From Flavisolibacter nicotianae (GTDB lineage: Bacteria > Bacteroidota > Bacteroidia > Chitinophagales > Chitinophagaceae), in NCBI RefSeq assembly GCF_003628535.1, contig NZ_RBCI01000016.1, forward strand, positions 45,564-109,563: a DNA stretch of 64,000 nt, read 5' to 3'. Shown in pieces: positions 16,268 to 25,935 of the stretch (positions are counted from its first letter, which is position 1; the number at the start of each line of letters is the position of its first letter). The notes beneath the pieces were generated by a model. It did no database searches and was not told the DNA's origin. It saw only the letters and a program-made list of their open reading frames with translations. Position numbers and translations under genes: made by a program.

Positions 16268-16439
16268 CCGGGCGGAAGTTTCTGCTATTCCCCTGTCATT
16301 TTTGCCTGTATGCCAACGGCCTTGTCATACCGGGCAGGTTGAACTGCTCTTACGCTGTTGAAAGAAGAAGAGGCGCGGCTTTCTGCCAATAGTAATTAAG
16401 CAGAATGCCATTTCCCGGTGATCGTACAAACCGTCGTTT

Positions 16440-17483
16440 ATGGAATATAAAATTCACCACCTGGACCTTGTTGAACCAGCAAACCAACAAGCGTTTTTTG
16501 AAGAAGAAGTGCAGAAAAAAATGCCGCTGCTACAAAAGATCCTGGATCATTACCCCAAAGAACTGGTAGTGGACATCTTTGCCAACAGGGAAGGGAACTA
16601 CGATTACAACGTTACAGCGTCGCTGGACCTGAAAAGTAAAGAAATGGTGGTAAAGGAGAGAGGTTCCAAAGCCGTTATCGTTGTGAACAATGCCCTCGAC
16701 AAATTGCGAACACTGATCAAAGAACAAATCCGCCTCGAACGCAGAGAACATTTGCGCAAACGAAAAGACAGGCTTCATTCGGTGGTAACCACAACGCCTT
16801 CCATCAAAGAGGCCATGAAAAAAGAAGACCGGGATGCCTTTACAACGCTGGTAAGAAAGAGTCTCCCCGAACTGGAGCAGTACATTAGAAGGCAGATTTC
16901 CCGAAAGCCAGAGCTGGTACGGCTTCTCAAAAAAAACATCATTTCTGTTAACGATATTGTGGATGAAGTGTATGTCGAATTTTATCATGAACTGAAGGCA
17001 GATGCAGATGCTGCTGAAAAAATGCCGCTTTGGATGTATGTATTAGCCGACAGGGAAATCAACAGGCTTAATGAAAAATATGGAAAAGAATTCCGGGAGC
17101 ACCTCAGCACAGAGCAGCTTTCCAAACAGGAATGGAAAGAAATGCAGGAGGAGCTGACAGCCAATGCTGATTTTATGCCTGTTCTGACGGAAGAACTGGA
17201 CGATCAGTTCTATTCCCCGGGGTCGTTCGATCTTGTGGAGATCCTCTCAGATGCCGGCGCAGAAGAGGAAATTCATACCCTGGCAGAATCAGATGATGCC
17301 GATGTACAGCAATTGCTCCGCGACCTTCCGGAAGAGCAACTGTCCGTTTTTGAGCTGTACTACATTCACCATTTGGAAATTGAAGAAATAGCAAAGGCAA
17401 AAAAGATCCCGGTCGATAAAGTAATGAGGTGGATAAAGGAAGCCAGAGAAGCGTTGTTGCGTTCGTTCCGGCAGCATGCCTGA
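16440..17483 (+). CDS. HPF/RaiA-like domain fused to sigma-70-like regions 2 and 4
   Basis: A 347-residue protein with two apparent parts. Residues about 1-105 resemble the ribosome hibernation factor HPF/RaiA (S30AE) fold: LVVDIFANREGNYDYNVTA, a second beta pair around KEMVVKERG, then the helix AVIVVNNALDKLRTLIKEQI and a basic end REHLRKRKDRL. Residues about 125-215 read as sigma region 2 (FTTLVRKSLPELEQYIRRQI, then the typical acidic VNDIVDEVYVEFYHELK and MPLWMYVLADREINRL). Residues about 285-345 read as region 4 (LLRDLPEEQLSVFELYYIHH, EIEEIAKAKKIPVDKVMRWI). Regions 2 and 4 are separated by an acidic linker of about 65 residues. It is the last gene of the stress island. It may link ribosome state and transcription, but no activity is shown, and both domain calls are by eye. 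Confidence 0.7.
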   Translation: MEYKIHHLDLVEPANQQAFFEEEVQKKMPLLQKILDHYPKELVVDIFANREGNYDYNVTASLDLKSKEMVVKERGSKAVIVVNNALDKLRTLIKEQIRLERREHLRKRKDRLHSVVTTTPSIKEAMKKEDRDAFTTLVRKSLPELEQYIRRQISRKPELVRLLKKNIISVNDIVDEVYVEFYHELKADADAAEKMPLWMYVLADREINRLNEKYGKEFREHLSTEQLSKQEWKEMQEELTANADFMPVLTEELDDQFYSPGSFDLVEILSDAGAEEEIHTLAESDDADVQQLLRDLPEEQLSVFELYYIHHLEIEEIAKAKKIPVDKVMRWIKEAREALLRSFRQHA

Positions 17484-17567
17484 TGCCGGCAAACCGGCGG
17501 GTTTTGATATGGGATTCTTTCAGCTAAAAACCGGCAGAAAAAACCAGCAGATCATCTCTTTTTTTAT

Positions 17568-20500
17568 TTAAGGTTTTTCTTCCAGCATTTGGTTTAGGCG
17601 CTTCAATTCTTCCCCGGCTTCATACATTTTGGTGATGTCATGTATCAACACCAAAACAAGAGAAACCTTTCCCATGTCGTCCTTTACCGGAATAAAGAAC
17701 CTCTCGGAGATCCTGTTTGAATTGAGCTCCCGGTGAAATTCCAAATGAACTTTTTCCCCTTGCAGCGCATTCTGCATTGCATCCACGACGACAGGATCTT
17801 CCTGCAACTCCGGATAAAAATCGAACACATTTCTACCCTGGACTTCGTCTCTTTTCAATCCATACCTTTCCTCACTTCTTGTATTCCAACCGACACAACG
17901 GAAGTCCTTGTCAAAGGCGATGATGCAATTAACGCTGGCATCGAACAGCGTTTGCAAAAGGTCTTTGGTTTCCCGCAGCTCCAGTTCTCTTGTTTTTCTT
18001 TCTGTCACGTCTGCATATGTTACCAGGCATCCCTCGCCAAATTTCACACAGGTAATATGTGCCCAGGTGTGGAAGCCATCATAGTTGTACAGGCACTCAT
18101 CCTGCCAGGGCTCACCTGTTTCAACCACTTTTGCATAATGGTCAAATAATCCGGAAAGCCTCGCTCCAGGGAATTACTGTACCATCTGTTTCCCCACCAG
18201 GTCCCATCGGTGCACGGATTCCGCAGCTTTGTTGTTAACCAACAAATACTCCAGGTCCATGATTTTCCCTGCTGTATTCCGCACGGGTTTGAGTGCCATG
18301 ATGCTGTTGCCGGCATTATCCAGTACCGATTTCAGCCAATCCATGCTTTCCGTCAGCTTTTCTTCCGCCACTACTTTTTCTGTGTTATCGAAAGCAACGG
18401 ATAAGATTTCTACCGGCCGGCCACGTTCGTCGGACTTGAATACGGAGGCCCGGTTATACAGCCAGCGGTATTCGCCATCTTTTCTTAATACTTTGTAATT
18501 CGCTTCATAAATCTCTCCAGGTTGACCCGCCGCAACGCTTTGGAAAAGCGCTTCAACGATGGCGATATGACCAGGGTATACAAGGTTGCTCCAAAGACCC
18601 CGGCCCGGTTCATTCATTTCTTCATTTGTATAGCCGAAAAAATCCTCTGTGGCCTTGTTGATATAGATCCATTTATTTTCAGCCAGGCTGCTAATGCCAA
18701 TCATATTGGGTGATGTATCCGCAATCAAATGAATAAAATGCGCATCGTCTTTTTGTTTTTGAACATCGAAAAAGATAACAGCCAGCCCGTCTGTGGTTGG
18801 CGTAACAGATAAAAACACCCATTTCCCTGTAGAACGGGAAAAATACTCACCCCTTATTGCCACGCGTTGTTCCATCGCTTTCAGAATGACGGCATGGATA
18901 GGACCGCCCACGGCCTGTGGCACGGCATCCCAGATCACCTTTCCAACAAAATCATCTTTGCCCCCGTTGAAAAATTTCTCAGCACTCTGGTTGATGTATT
19001 TCACCCTGTACCCAGTGTCTAATTCGTAATACCCTTCATTCAGGGCATCAATGATATCGTAGGTTTTTCTTTGCTGCAGCAACAGTTGCCGGTCTTTGTA
19101 CAGATCGTGAACGATCCATAAAATGCCGGTGACTTCCTCTTTATCGTCTTTGAACGGAACGAGGTAGGTTTCATAATAATCCTGTTCAGTTTCATTTGTC
19201 ACTGAGGCAGGCAGAAAGACTGTTTTTCCTGCCAGCGCCTTCCTGAATTCGGAATATGAAGGGTCGTTGATAAAAGCCGGAAACAGGTCAAGAATATTCC
19301 GGCCCAGGACCTCTTCTTTCCTGATGCGGTAATACTCTTCCGCCCGTTTGTTCCAGTACAGGTAATTCATGTTGCGGTCCAGCACAATCACCCTGTCCAC
19401 ACTTTCCTCCAGCAGTTTTTCAATGAACTGCAAACGTTCTGTCAGTTTTTGTTTTAGCTCCACTTCATTGGTGGTATCCTGAATGACGGTCAGGATAGCC
19501 CTGATGCTTTGTTTTTCATCTTTCACCGGCACCATCAACAGATCCTGGTAGCCTCCCGTTAGCATTGCTTTTTGCCCGGTGAGATGAACCGTTTCGCCTC
19601 TGCCCACCTGTTCGAAAAGATGCAAGATCTTCGGCGTTTTTAACTGCGGAAACACGTCGAAGAAATGCCGGCCCAGTACTTTTTCTTTTTTCAGGCCATA
19701 GGCTTCTTCACATCGTTTGTTCCAACGGATCAGGTAATTGTTCCGGTCGCAAACAAACACCGTGTTCATGGAGGCATCGCTCAGCATATCTGACATGGTT
19801 AACACTTCCTTCAACTGTTGCTGCAATTGCTTTTCAGTTGTTTTATCCTGTATGGTTGCGGAAAAAAGTTTCACCGCTTCTCCATCAAGTACGATAAAGT
19901 GTGCCTGCAGATATCTCGTTTCGGCATGACGGATCACCCGGAAATCGAAGGTGGCTTCGCTGTGACTGTCAATAACAGTTTTTATATAATCACTGAATAC
20001 TTTTTTGTCCTCCGGATGGATAAGGGTCAGCAACAAATTTTGCGACAACTGGTGAGCCGAAGGCTTCAGTCCCAGCAAGGTATACATTCCTTTGCTCCAT
20101 GTTGTTTCACCGCTGGTAAGATCCAAAAGCCAGCTCCCAGCAAGCGAAAACTCTTCCAGTTGCCGGTTGGCAATGCTTTGCAGGTGCAGGCTGGCCAGGC
20201 TTTTTTTCAGTTTCCTTTCCAGAATCTCCGGTTTTGAAACATCTGTAATGGTACCCACCATAAATTGATCACGACCATGATCATTCAGAAAACTGATTTT
20301 TTGTTTAAAGTACCGGAATTTCCCATTGTGATCGACGATCCGGAATGCCATCTCCTTTGGACAACGTTCCGACAATGCCTGCGAAATGACTGCTTCCACA
20401 CGTTCAAGGTCATCAGGATGAATATTGGGAAGCAACTGATTAGGATCTGGCGGCAGATCGGCTGGCTTCAGTTTTAAAATGCGGTAAAAACCGGCGGAAT

Positions 20501-21413
20501 AAACGACCTTTTTGGTGGCCAAATTCATATACCAGCTTGCCGTTTGGTTCAGTGTTTCAGCCTGCTGAAGAAGACCGTTTTTTACCTTTAGCAGATCGTT
20601 TATTCCGGCCAGTTTACTGTCTGTGTCATTCTGTGCTGTCAGGTCCTCCATGATACCCGAAAGGATGGATTCGCCCCTAGTACTTTGCGACCATTGCGTA
20701 CAAAGCCTGACATATTTAATGCGGATGTTATTTAGCAGTAACCGGTATTCCAGATGCAGCGGTGTACGGGCCTGGTAGGCTTTGTCAAATGCCGTAATTA
20801 AGGCATCCCTATCCTCCGGATGAACAAAAGAGACAAAGCTGTACAGGTGTGCATTCAGGCTCTGCGGCGGCAGGTCGTGAATGCGGTAAACAGCATCCGA
20901 ATAAAAGGCTTCGTGGGTGGCGGCATTGATCATCCACATGCCCGTAGCACTGATCCCTTCCGCAAACTCATAGCTTTTTAAATAAAGCTCCTGCCGTTCA
21001 GCCTCTTCTGTTAACCGTTTATTTTTGATGAAGACATCTAACTCTTGCTGTCGGTAGCGGTCGAAAAAATCCTGCTCTTCTGTTATTTTTACCAGTCCCG
21101 TGAGTTTTAGCCATTTTCTATTTCCATAACTGGTAATGACATGAAATCCAAAGTTCTGTATGCTTTCGTTTTGCAGACCGAATAACCATCGCTCAACAGC
21201 CGGAAGATCTTCCGGGTAAATCAGACAAGGAAGCCCTTCGACCATTTTTTCACCCGCACAAAAAAGTACATCACTGCAAAAAATCTCTGCTGATTGGAAG
21301 GGCCATTCCCAATTTCCTTCAACTGATAATAAACGCGAATGAATGAAGAAGTAAACTCTTTTATTGATCAGCCGTTCAGGAGGAAAACCGACATCTGCTA
21401 TCCATTCCTGCAC
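17568..21413 (-). pseudogene. Nine-PAS sensory protein with one in-frame TAA and no kinase domain
   Basis: A GTG at 21413 opens a frame of 1079 residues ending at TAA 18174-18176. The same frame continues for 202 codons to 17568. Around the stop the protein reads DLVGKQMVQ, stop, FPGARLSGLFDHYAKVVETGEP, which is the normal continuation of a PAS domain (other PAS proteins have a Glu before FPG), so one GAA-to-TAA change splits one gene. About nine PAS domains can be traced, starting near residues 148, 285, 410, 535, 660, 790, 895 and 1025, and one after the stop. Repeated signatures include WNKRCEEAYGLKKEKVLGR and WNKRAEEYYRIRKEEVLGR. The gene ends ELKRLNQMLEEKP with no histidine kinase or other output domain. 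It is either a decayed sensor or an input protein that works with neighbouring kinases. The downstream part could be re-initiated at GTG 18128. Confidence 0.8.
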
Positions 21414-21668
21414 ATTCTTTCTTTTTAAGTTTTATCGATCCCTCAGCCGGCACGGGTCGTTGCTTCTTTGTCGAACTTCCGTACTGAGATAGTGTAACAA
21501 TAATTAAACAAGTATCGTAAAAAAATGATAGGGCTTCGAACCGGCAGAAACTTATGCACAATAAAAAAGGCTGTTTGTAAAATGCCTGTCTTTTTCGACG
21601 TGAATATCTTTTCGTTTTAACGGCCATTCTTTTGTACCGGTTCTAACATTCACTTAAACGCATCGATC

Positions 21669-22091
21669 ATGAAATTACTTGAATACCGGCTACGTCCCAA
21701 AAAAGACTTCCTGATGGTGGCACCCTGGCAGGAGTTATATAAATTGACAGAATACTGGAAAAATGAGTTAGGCTTTTACCAGGATGAACTTCAATTTTTA
21801 GAAAACCTGCTTACCGTGTACGAAGGCCCGGATACAGAAGCGCCTGAATTCAGACAGTTGCTGAGCGACACACGCATTCAGCTGCACAACCTGATGATAC
21901 AGACAGACACACACCTGGCTCATCTTGGCAAGATTATCAAAGAAGCCGACAACAGCGATGACCTGCTTTTTAGGGAGGAACACGATTTGCTGGAAGATGC
22001 TATCAATTCCTTTATGGCAGCCTTCCGGCAGCTAAAACAAAGACTTTTTAAAGCTGCAGAGAACAACATGTCCCTTCGGGCCAACAGGTAA
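21669..22091 (+). CDS. Hypothetical helical protein, 140 residues
   Basis: A soluble, strongly helical protein with no signal peptide, no cysteine and acidic amphipathic repeats (ELGFYQDELQFLENLLTVYE, then RIQLHNLMIQTDTHLAHLGK, then LLFREEHDLLEDAINSFMAAFRQLKQ). The three long helices suggest a three- or four-helix bundle like those of hemerythrin or ferritin-like stress proteins, but I see no metal-ligand pattern that settles this. It is divergent from the nine-PAS gene, with about 250 bp between, and could share regulation with it. No function is assigned. Confidence 0.65.
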   Translation: MKLLEYRLRPKKDFLMVAPWQELYKLTEYWKNELGFYQDELQFLENLLTVYEGPDTEAPEFRQLLSDTRIQLHNLMIQTDTHLAHLGKIIKEADNSDDLLFREEHDLLEDAINSFMAAFRQLKQRLFKAAENNMSLRANR

Positions 22092-22448
22092 CCATATGGC
22101 TGGCGGCAAAGGATTTTCTTTGTATTGCCCAAGCAGTCATTGTACACATCTTTTCTACTGTTTCCGCAACCTTTCTGTCTTTCAATGCCATAACAGAAAC
22201 AGGGAAGAGCATTCAATTCCTGAGCCCTGGCGTTGTTGGCCAGCCCGGCAGAATATTCCTTTACGACACCAGCTTTCGTTCTTTTTCAACGCCCCCCTGT
22301 TGCCGCAATGATCCCGGCGTCGTTCATATGAATTATCTCTTTAAATCAGTCACGGAATGATTGACAAATCTGACAAATGAGAGATGGTAAAACTGCGGCC
22401 TCACTTTGCATAATTTAACTGTGGTACCGTTCCAAAAAAGGAGGGTTT
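22092..22448. other. Intergenic stretch, nothing recognised
   Basis: No gene, RNA or repeat could be supported between the helical protein and the decayed TrkA-C gene. Confidence 0.4.
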
Positions 22449-23115
22449 ATGATTTCTGTCGTTTCGTTTCTTTTCTTCTCATTTTTGCTCTTTCCATGTT
22501 GGTCGTTCGTATCGGCTCCATTGCGTTTGAAATGACGGGCTTCTCGATGGAGGTGGCACATTTCCAATCGCTTTCTGCCTGTTCAGGCACGGGCTTTACT
22601 ACCGACGAATCGGAATCAGTCGTGAAAAGTCCGGCGAGGCGCCGGATTGCTGCTTTGCTCATCCGGCTCGGCTCCGTTGGGTTGGTGACCTCTATTTCAA
22701 CGATGTTGCTCTCTTTCACTGGGGCCGGATAGGCAGGACCTGAGCACTCACTGGCCCGCTATACCTCGCTCGATTTGAAAGATTATTCTTCCTTGCTGCA
22801 CCTTCGGGACGATTACCGTATCATTGAGGTTGATATAAAGGAGCAAACCATACGATAGGCGAACTCAATCTTTTCGACGAAGGTGTTCGTGTACTAGGGG
22901 TGAAGCGTTCCGGCGAAGAGTACATCGGGGCTCCTCCAACAGATCTACGACTTCTTGCCGGCGACCTGCTCATTCTCTATGGCCGTAAGCACCGTTTGCA
23001 TGAAATCTCCGGCCGGGCTTAAGGCAACAACGTGGCCCACCACGAATCAAAGGCCGAGCCTGAGAAGGATCTTGATGAACAGCGGAAGCAAATAGATCGG
23101 ATGAACGCAACGTAA
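22449..23115 (+). pseudogene. Decayed TrkA-C domain membrane protein
   Basis: A good ribosome-binding site (AAAGGAGG) precedes ATG 22449, which reads MISVVSFLFFSFLL and then must shift frame to FALSMLVVRIGSIAFEMTGF, followed by SACSGTGFTTDESESVV and ARRRIAALLIRLGSVGLVTS. This is the conserved membrane part of potassium-channel-like TrkA-C proteins. After LLSFTGAG a TAG stop and an apparent deletion lead to ARYTSLDLKDYSSLLHLRDD. A second frameshift near 22850 leads into a TrkA-C domain (GELNLFDEGVRVLGVKRSGE, then DLLILYGRKHRLHEI). Another TAA lies after ISGRA, with coding-like sequence to 23115. At least two frameshifts, two stops and one deletion make it a clear pseudogene. Confidence 0.85.
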
Positions 23116-23264
23116 CCGGCTGCTTCACCGGGGAGCTTTGTTTGTGCCGGCAAACAGACTGTACTGGAAAGCAATTATTCTGCGTAAATTTAATTTGACA
23201 ACTGCTGATTGTTTATACGCCGGCAATCAGTAAGGTACTATTCCTCTCACCACAAAGAAAGCCA

Positions 23265-24611
23265 ATGGCTGAACAGTTGCGCCAATCAGGGATTGAGAAT
23301 CTTGGAGACATCGAATGGGGATCGCATTTCTGCCAGTTTTATGAAACCATACAAGATATGCTGGAACTGCTGGTGCCGTTTTTCAAAGTGGGTCTGGAGA
23401 ATAATGAATTCTGCCTGTGGGTGATTGCAAAACCGCTTACCAAAGAGGAATGTATCAAGGCGTTGCAGCGGCAAATTCCCGGCATTGAAAAGCAATTGCA
23501 GCAGGGCCACATGGAAATCCTGAAGCACGATGAATGGTACCTGGACAAGGGCCGGTTCAATCCCGCAAAAGTCATTAAAGCATGGGGTACAAAACTGGAG
23601 CATGTCCTGGCCAATGGTTTTGACGGCATGCGGGTGAACGGAAATGAAGCCTGGCTGAAGTTTAAGGATTGGAAAGATTTTATGGACTATGAAAGGGAGT
23701 TAAACCACATTTTATCGGGCCGGAAAATGATTGTACTCTGTACGTATGAACTTGCCAATGTTGATGCAACCGTCATTCTGGATGTTGCCCATGTGCATGA
23801 ATGCGCCATCACAAAGCGGAAGGGCCAACTGATCATCCTGGAAGTGCCGGAAATAAAACAGCTCAAAGCCCGGTTAAAAAAAATGAACGAAGAACTGGCA
23901 CAAAAAGTAGCAGAAAGAACCGGAGAACTTTCCGATGCCAATGCCGAATTAACCAAAATGGCTGCTGATCTGCGCAAACTTTCCAACCATCTTCAAATTA
24001 TACGCGAAGAAGAAAGAAAGCACATTGCCCGTGAGATACACGATGAGCTTGGCCAGTTTTTAACAGCCATGAAATTTGATATTGCGTGGTTGCACAAAAA
24101 GCAGGCTGCTACAGATGAAGCCATCGGTGAAAGGCTGAAAGCGCTTGACGTACAGTTGGATGCGATGATCCAGTCCGTGAGAAAAATTTCTGCTGAACTC
24201 AGGCCAAGCCTGTTAGACGAAATTGGTCTGGAAGCGGCCATGGAATGGCACCTCAACGAATTTAAAAAAAGGACGGCCATTGCTTATTCTTTTGAAGAAA
24301 ACGGCCATTACCTGCAATTGCCTGATCCGGCTAAAACCGTTTTGTTCCGTATTTTCCAGGAATCGCTTACCAATATTGCCAGACATTCCCATGCGAAACA
24401 TATTCAGGTCCGGCTGACCCTGGAAAAAGGCGGTATCGGAATGACAGTGAAGGACAATGGTAAAGGCTTTGATCCGCGAATTTTAAATACCACGAAATCA
24501 TTGGGTATTCTGGGCATGAAGGAAAGAGCCGCTGAAATGAATGGGCTGGTTACCATCAGTACTCTTCCCGGACGCGGGACAACCATTTCGGTATGGCTGC
24601 CCTTGACCTGA
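23265..24611 (+). CDS. MEDS-domain sensor histidine kinase (NarX/DegS type)
   Basis: A 448-residue soluble kinase. Residues about 15-190 form a MEDS/DcmR-type sensory domain (GSHFCQFYETIQDMLELLVP, ILKHDEWYLDKGRFNPAKVI, MIVLCTYELANVDATVILDV). A coiled coil follows at about 195-245. The dimerisation and phosphoacceptor helix is ERKHIAREIHDELGQFLTAM with His259. The ATPase domain has FRIFQESLTNIARHSHAKHI, VKDNGKGFDP and LGILGMKERAAEMNGLVTI. There are no transmembrane helices, so it senses a cytoplasmic signal, possibly a small ligand or redox state by analogy with DcmR. The convergent NarL-type regulator at 24834-25472 is its likely partner by type and position. Confidence 0.92.
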   Translation: MAEQLRQSGIENLGDIEWGSHFCQFYETIQDMLELLVPFFKVGLENNEFCLWVIAKPLTKEECIKALQRQIPGIEKQLQQGHMEILKHDEWYLDKGRFNPAKVIKAWGTKLEHVLANGFDGMRVNGNEAWLKFKDWKDFMDYERELNHILSGRKMIVLCTYELANVDATVILDVAHVHECAITKRKGQLIILEVPEIKQLKARLKKMNEELAQKVAERTGELSDANAELTKMAADLRKLSNHLQIIREEERKHIAREIHDELGQFLTAMKFDIAWLHKKQAATDEAIGERLKALDVQLDAMIQSVRKISAELRPSLLDEIGLEAAMEWHLNEFKKRTAIAYSFEENGHYLQLPDPAKTVLFRIFQESLTNIARHSHAKHIQVRLTLEKGGIGMTVKDNGKGFDPRILNTTKSLGILGMKERAAEMNGLVTISTLPGRGTTISVWLPLT

Positions 24612-24833
24612 TGATCGACAGTTTTCACCAGTGCAATGGGAGCGGTATGCCGCCTGCATGCGCTTAGGGGGGGGTACGGAAGAAGTTTATAAAACAGGAA
24701 TCGATAAAAACGATTGCAGCAAAAAGAAAGCAGGCGTGTCACTGCTGCAACTGTAAAAAAATGAACTGATTTCATCAGCTTCATGATGACCAAAAAAATA
24801 AAGCCATGGAACCGGAAATTGAACGTTCTCGCC

Positions 24834-25472
24834 CTAAACCAAACTCTGTTTATTCATATACGCAACCAACTCAACTGAGTTTTTCAGCTTCAGTTTTTTT
24901 AAGATATTATAGCGATGCACTTCCACTGTTTTTGCCGCCAGATTTAAACTGGCCGCAATTTCCTTCGATGTGTCGCCTTTTCTAACCAGTGCGATGATTT
25001 CCATTTCCCGGGTTGTCAGCGAATGAATTCCTTTCTGCTGGCCTTCGCTATACATCATTTGTTCAGCAATAATTTCCTTGATGTTGTTGCAGATATATTT
25101 TTTTCCAAGGAAAATTTCTTCAATCGCTTTCACCATTTCCTCCCTGCCTGAACTTTTCGTCACATATCCGCTGGCACCATTCTGCATCATTTTTTGCGCA
25201 TAAGCCGGTTGGGTATGGAGCGATACCGCTACTAATTTCGCTCCGGGCGCATATTTCCTGATCAAAGCCGTTGCTTCTATTCCATTCATTCCGGGCAAAT
25301 TGATATCCATGATCACAATATCCGGGCGGAGCTGTTTGGCCAGTTCAACCGCTTCTTCTCCGGTTCCGCACGCAGCAATGACGGTAAAGCGGGGATAGGT
25401 GCTCAGGATAAAGCTCCAGGTTTCTCTTACCAATGTATGATCATCAGCAATCAGTATGGTGATCGACTTCAT
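24834..25472 (-). CDS. NarL/LuxR family response regulator
   Basis: A 212-residue protein with a receiver domain (residues 1-125, phosphoacceptor Asp56 in DIVIMDINLPGMNG, Lys in GYVTKSSGR) and a C-terminal LuxR-type helix-turn-helix (about 148-205: LTTREMEIIALVRKGDTSKE, then LNLAAKTVEVHRYNILKKL). It lies upstream in the same strand order as, and 33 bp from, a receiver-only paralogue, and converges with the MEDS-type kinase. This kinase type normally pairs with such regulators. A 75-bp stretch inside the receiver region is almost identical at DNA level to the next regulator. Confidence 0.93.
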   Translation of the reverse strand: MKSITILIADDHTLVRETWSFILSTYPRFTVIAACGTGEEAVELAKQLRPDIVIMDINLPGMNGIEATALIRKYAPGAKLVAVSLHTQPAYAQKMMQNGASGYVTKSSGREEMVKAIEEIFLGKKYICNNIKEIIAEQMMYSEGQQKGIHSLTTREMEIIALVRKGDTSKEIAASLNLAAKTVEVHRYNILKKLKLKNSVELVAYMNKQSLV

Positions 25473-25505
25473 TGTATCATTTTTAGTTTTTATAAATATC
25501 TCTTC

Positions 25506-25925
25506 TCAAATGCAGACCATTTGCATTTCCGATTTTCTTTCTTTGCAGCCAGGGGGCTGGTTGTGATAGATGCGAACCAGGGTATCAGTCATTTCTTTGA
25601 TGGACGCTGTTTTTTCAATGTAGCCGGCGGCACCCGCCGCCATAAACTTCCAGGCATAGGTAAGCTCGCTATGCAAAGAGTAACCCAACACTTTTGTTTC
25701 CGGAACAGATTTCCTGATCAAAGCCGTTGCTTCTATGCCATTCATCCCAGGCAAATTGATATCCATGATCACAATATCCGGGCGGAGCTTTTGTGCCTGC
25801 TCTACGGCTTCTTCACCGCTTGTACAAGTAGCAATCACCTGGAACCGGGTATCGAAACTCAAAATGTATTTCCAAGCCTCCAATAAGATCGTGCTGTCGT
25901 CTGTAATCAAAAGGGTAATGGACAT
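25506..25925 (-). CDS. Single-domain response regulator, paralogue without DNA-binding domain
   Basis: A 139-residue receiver domain with the acidic pair in LLITDDSTILLE, Asp55 in DIVIMDINLPGMNG, Tyr/Ser switch residues in LGYSLHSE and Lys in GYIEKTAS. The frame stops shortly after the receiver (ending KSEMQMVCI), where the neighbour at 24834-25472 goes on into a LuxR-type domain. It is therefore either a natural single-domain phospho-relay protein or a regulator that lost its output half. It starts 10 bp after the hybrid kinase gene and is almost certainly co-transcribed with it. Confidence 0.88.
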   Translation of the reverse strand: MSITLLITDDSTILLEAWKYILSFDTRFQVIATCTSGEEAVEQAQKLRPDIVIMDINLPGMNGIEATALIRKSVPETKVLGYSLHSELTYAWKFMAAGAAGYIEKTASIKEMTDTLVRIYHNQPPGCKERKSEMQMVCI

Positions 25926-25935
25926 TTACGTTTAT

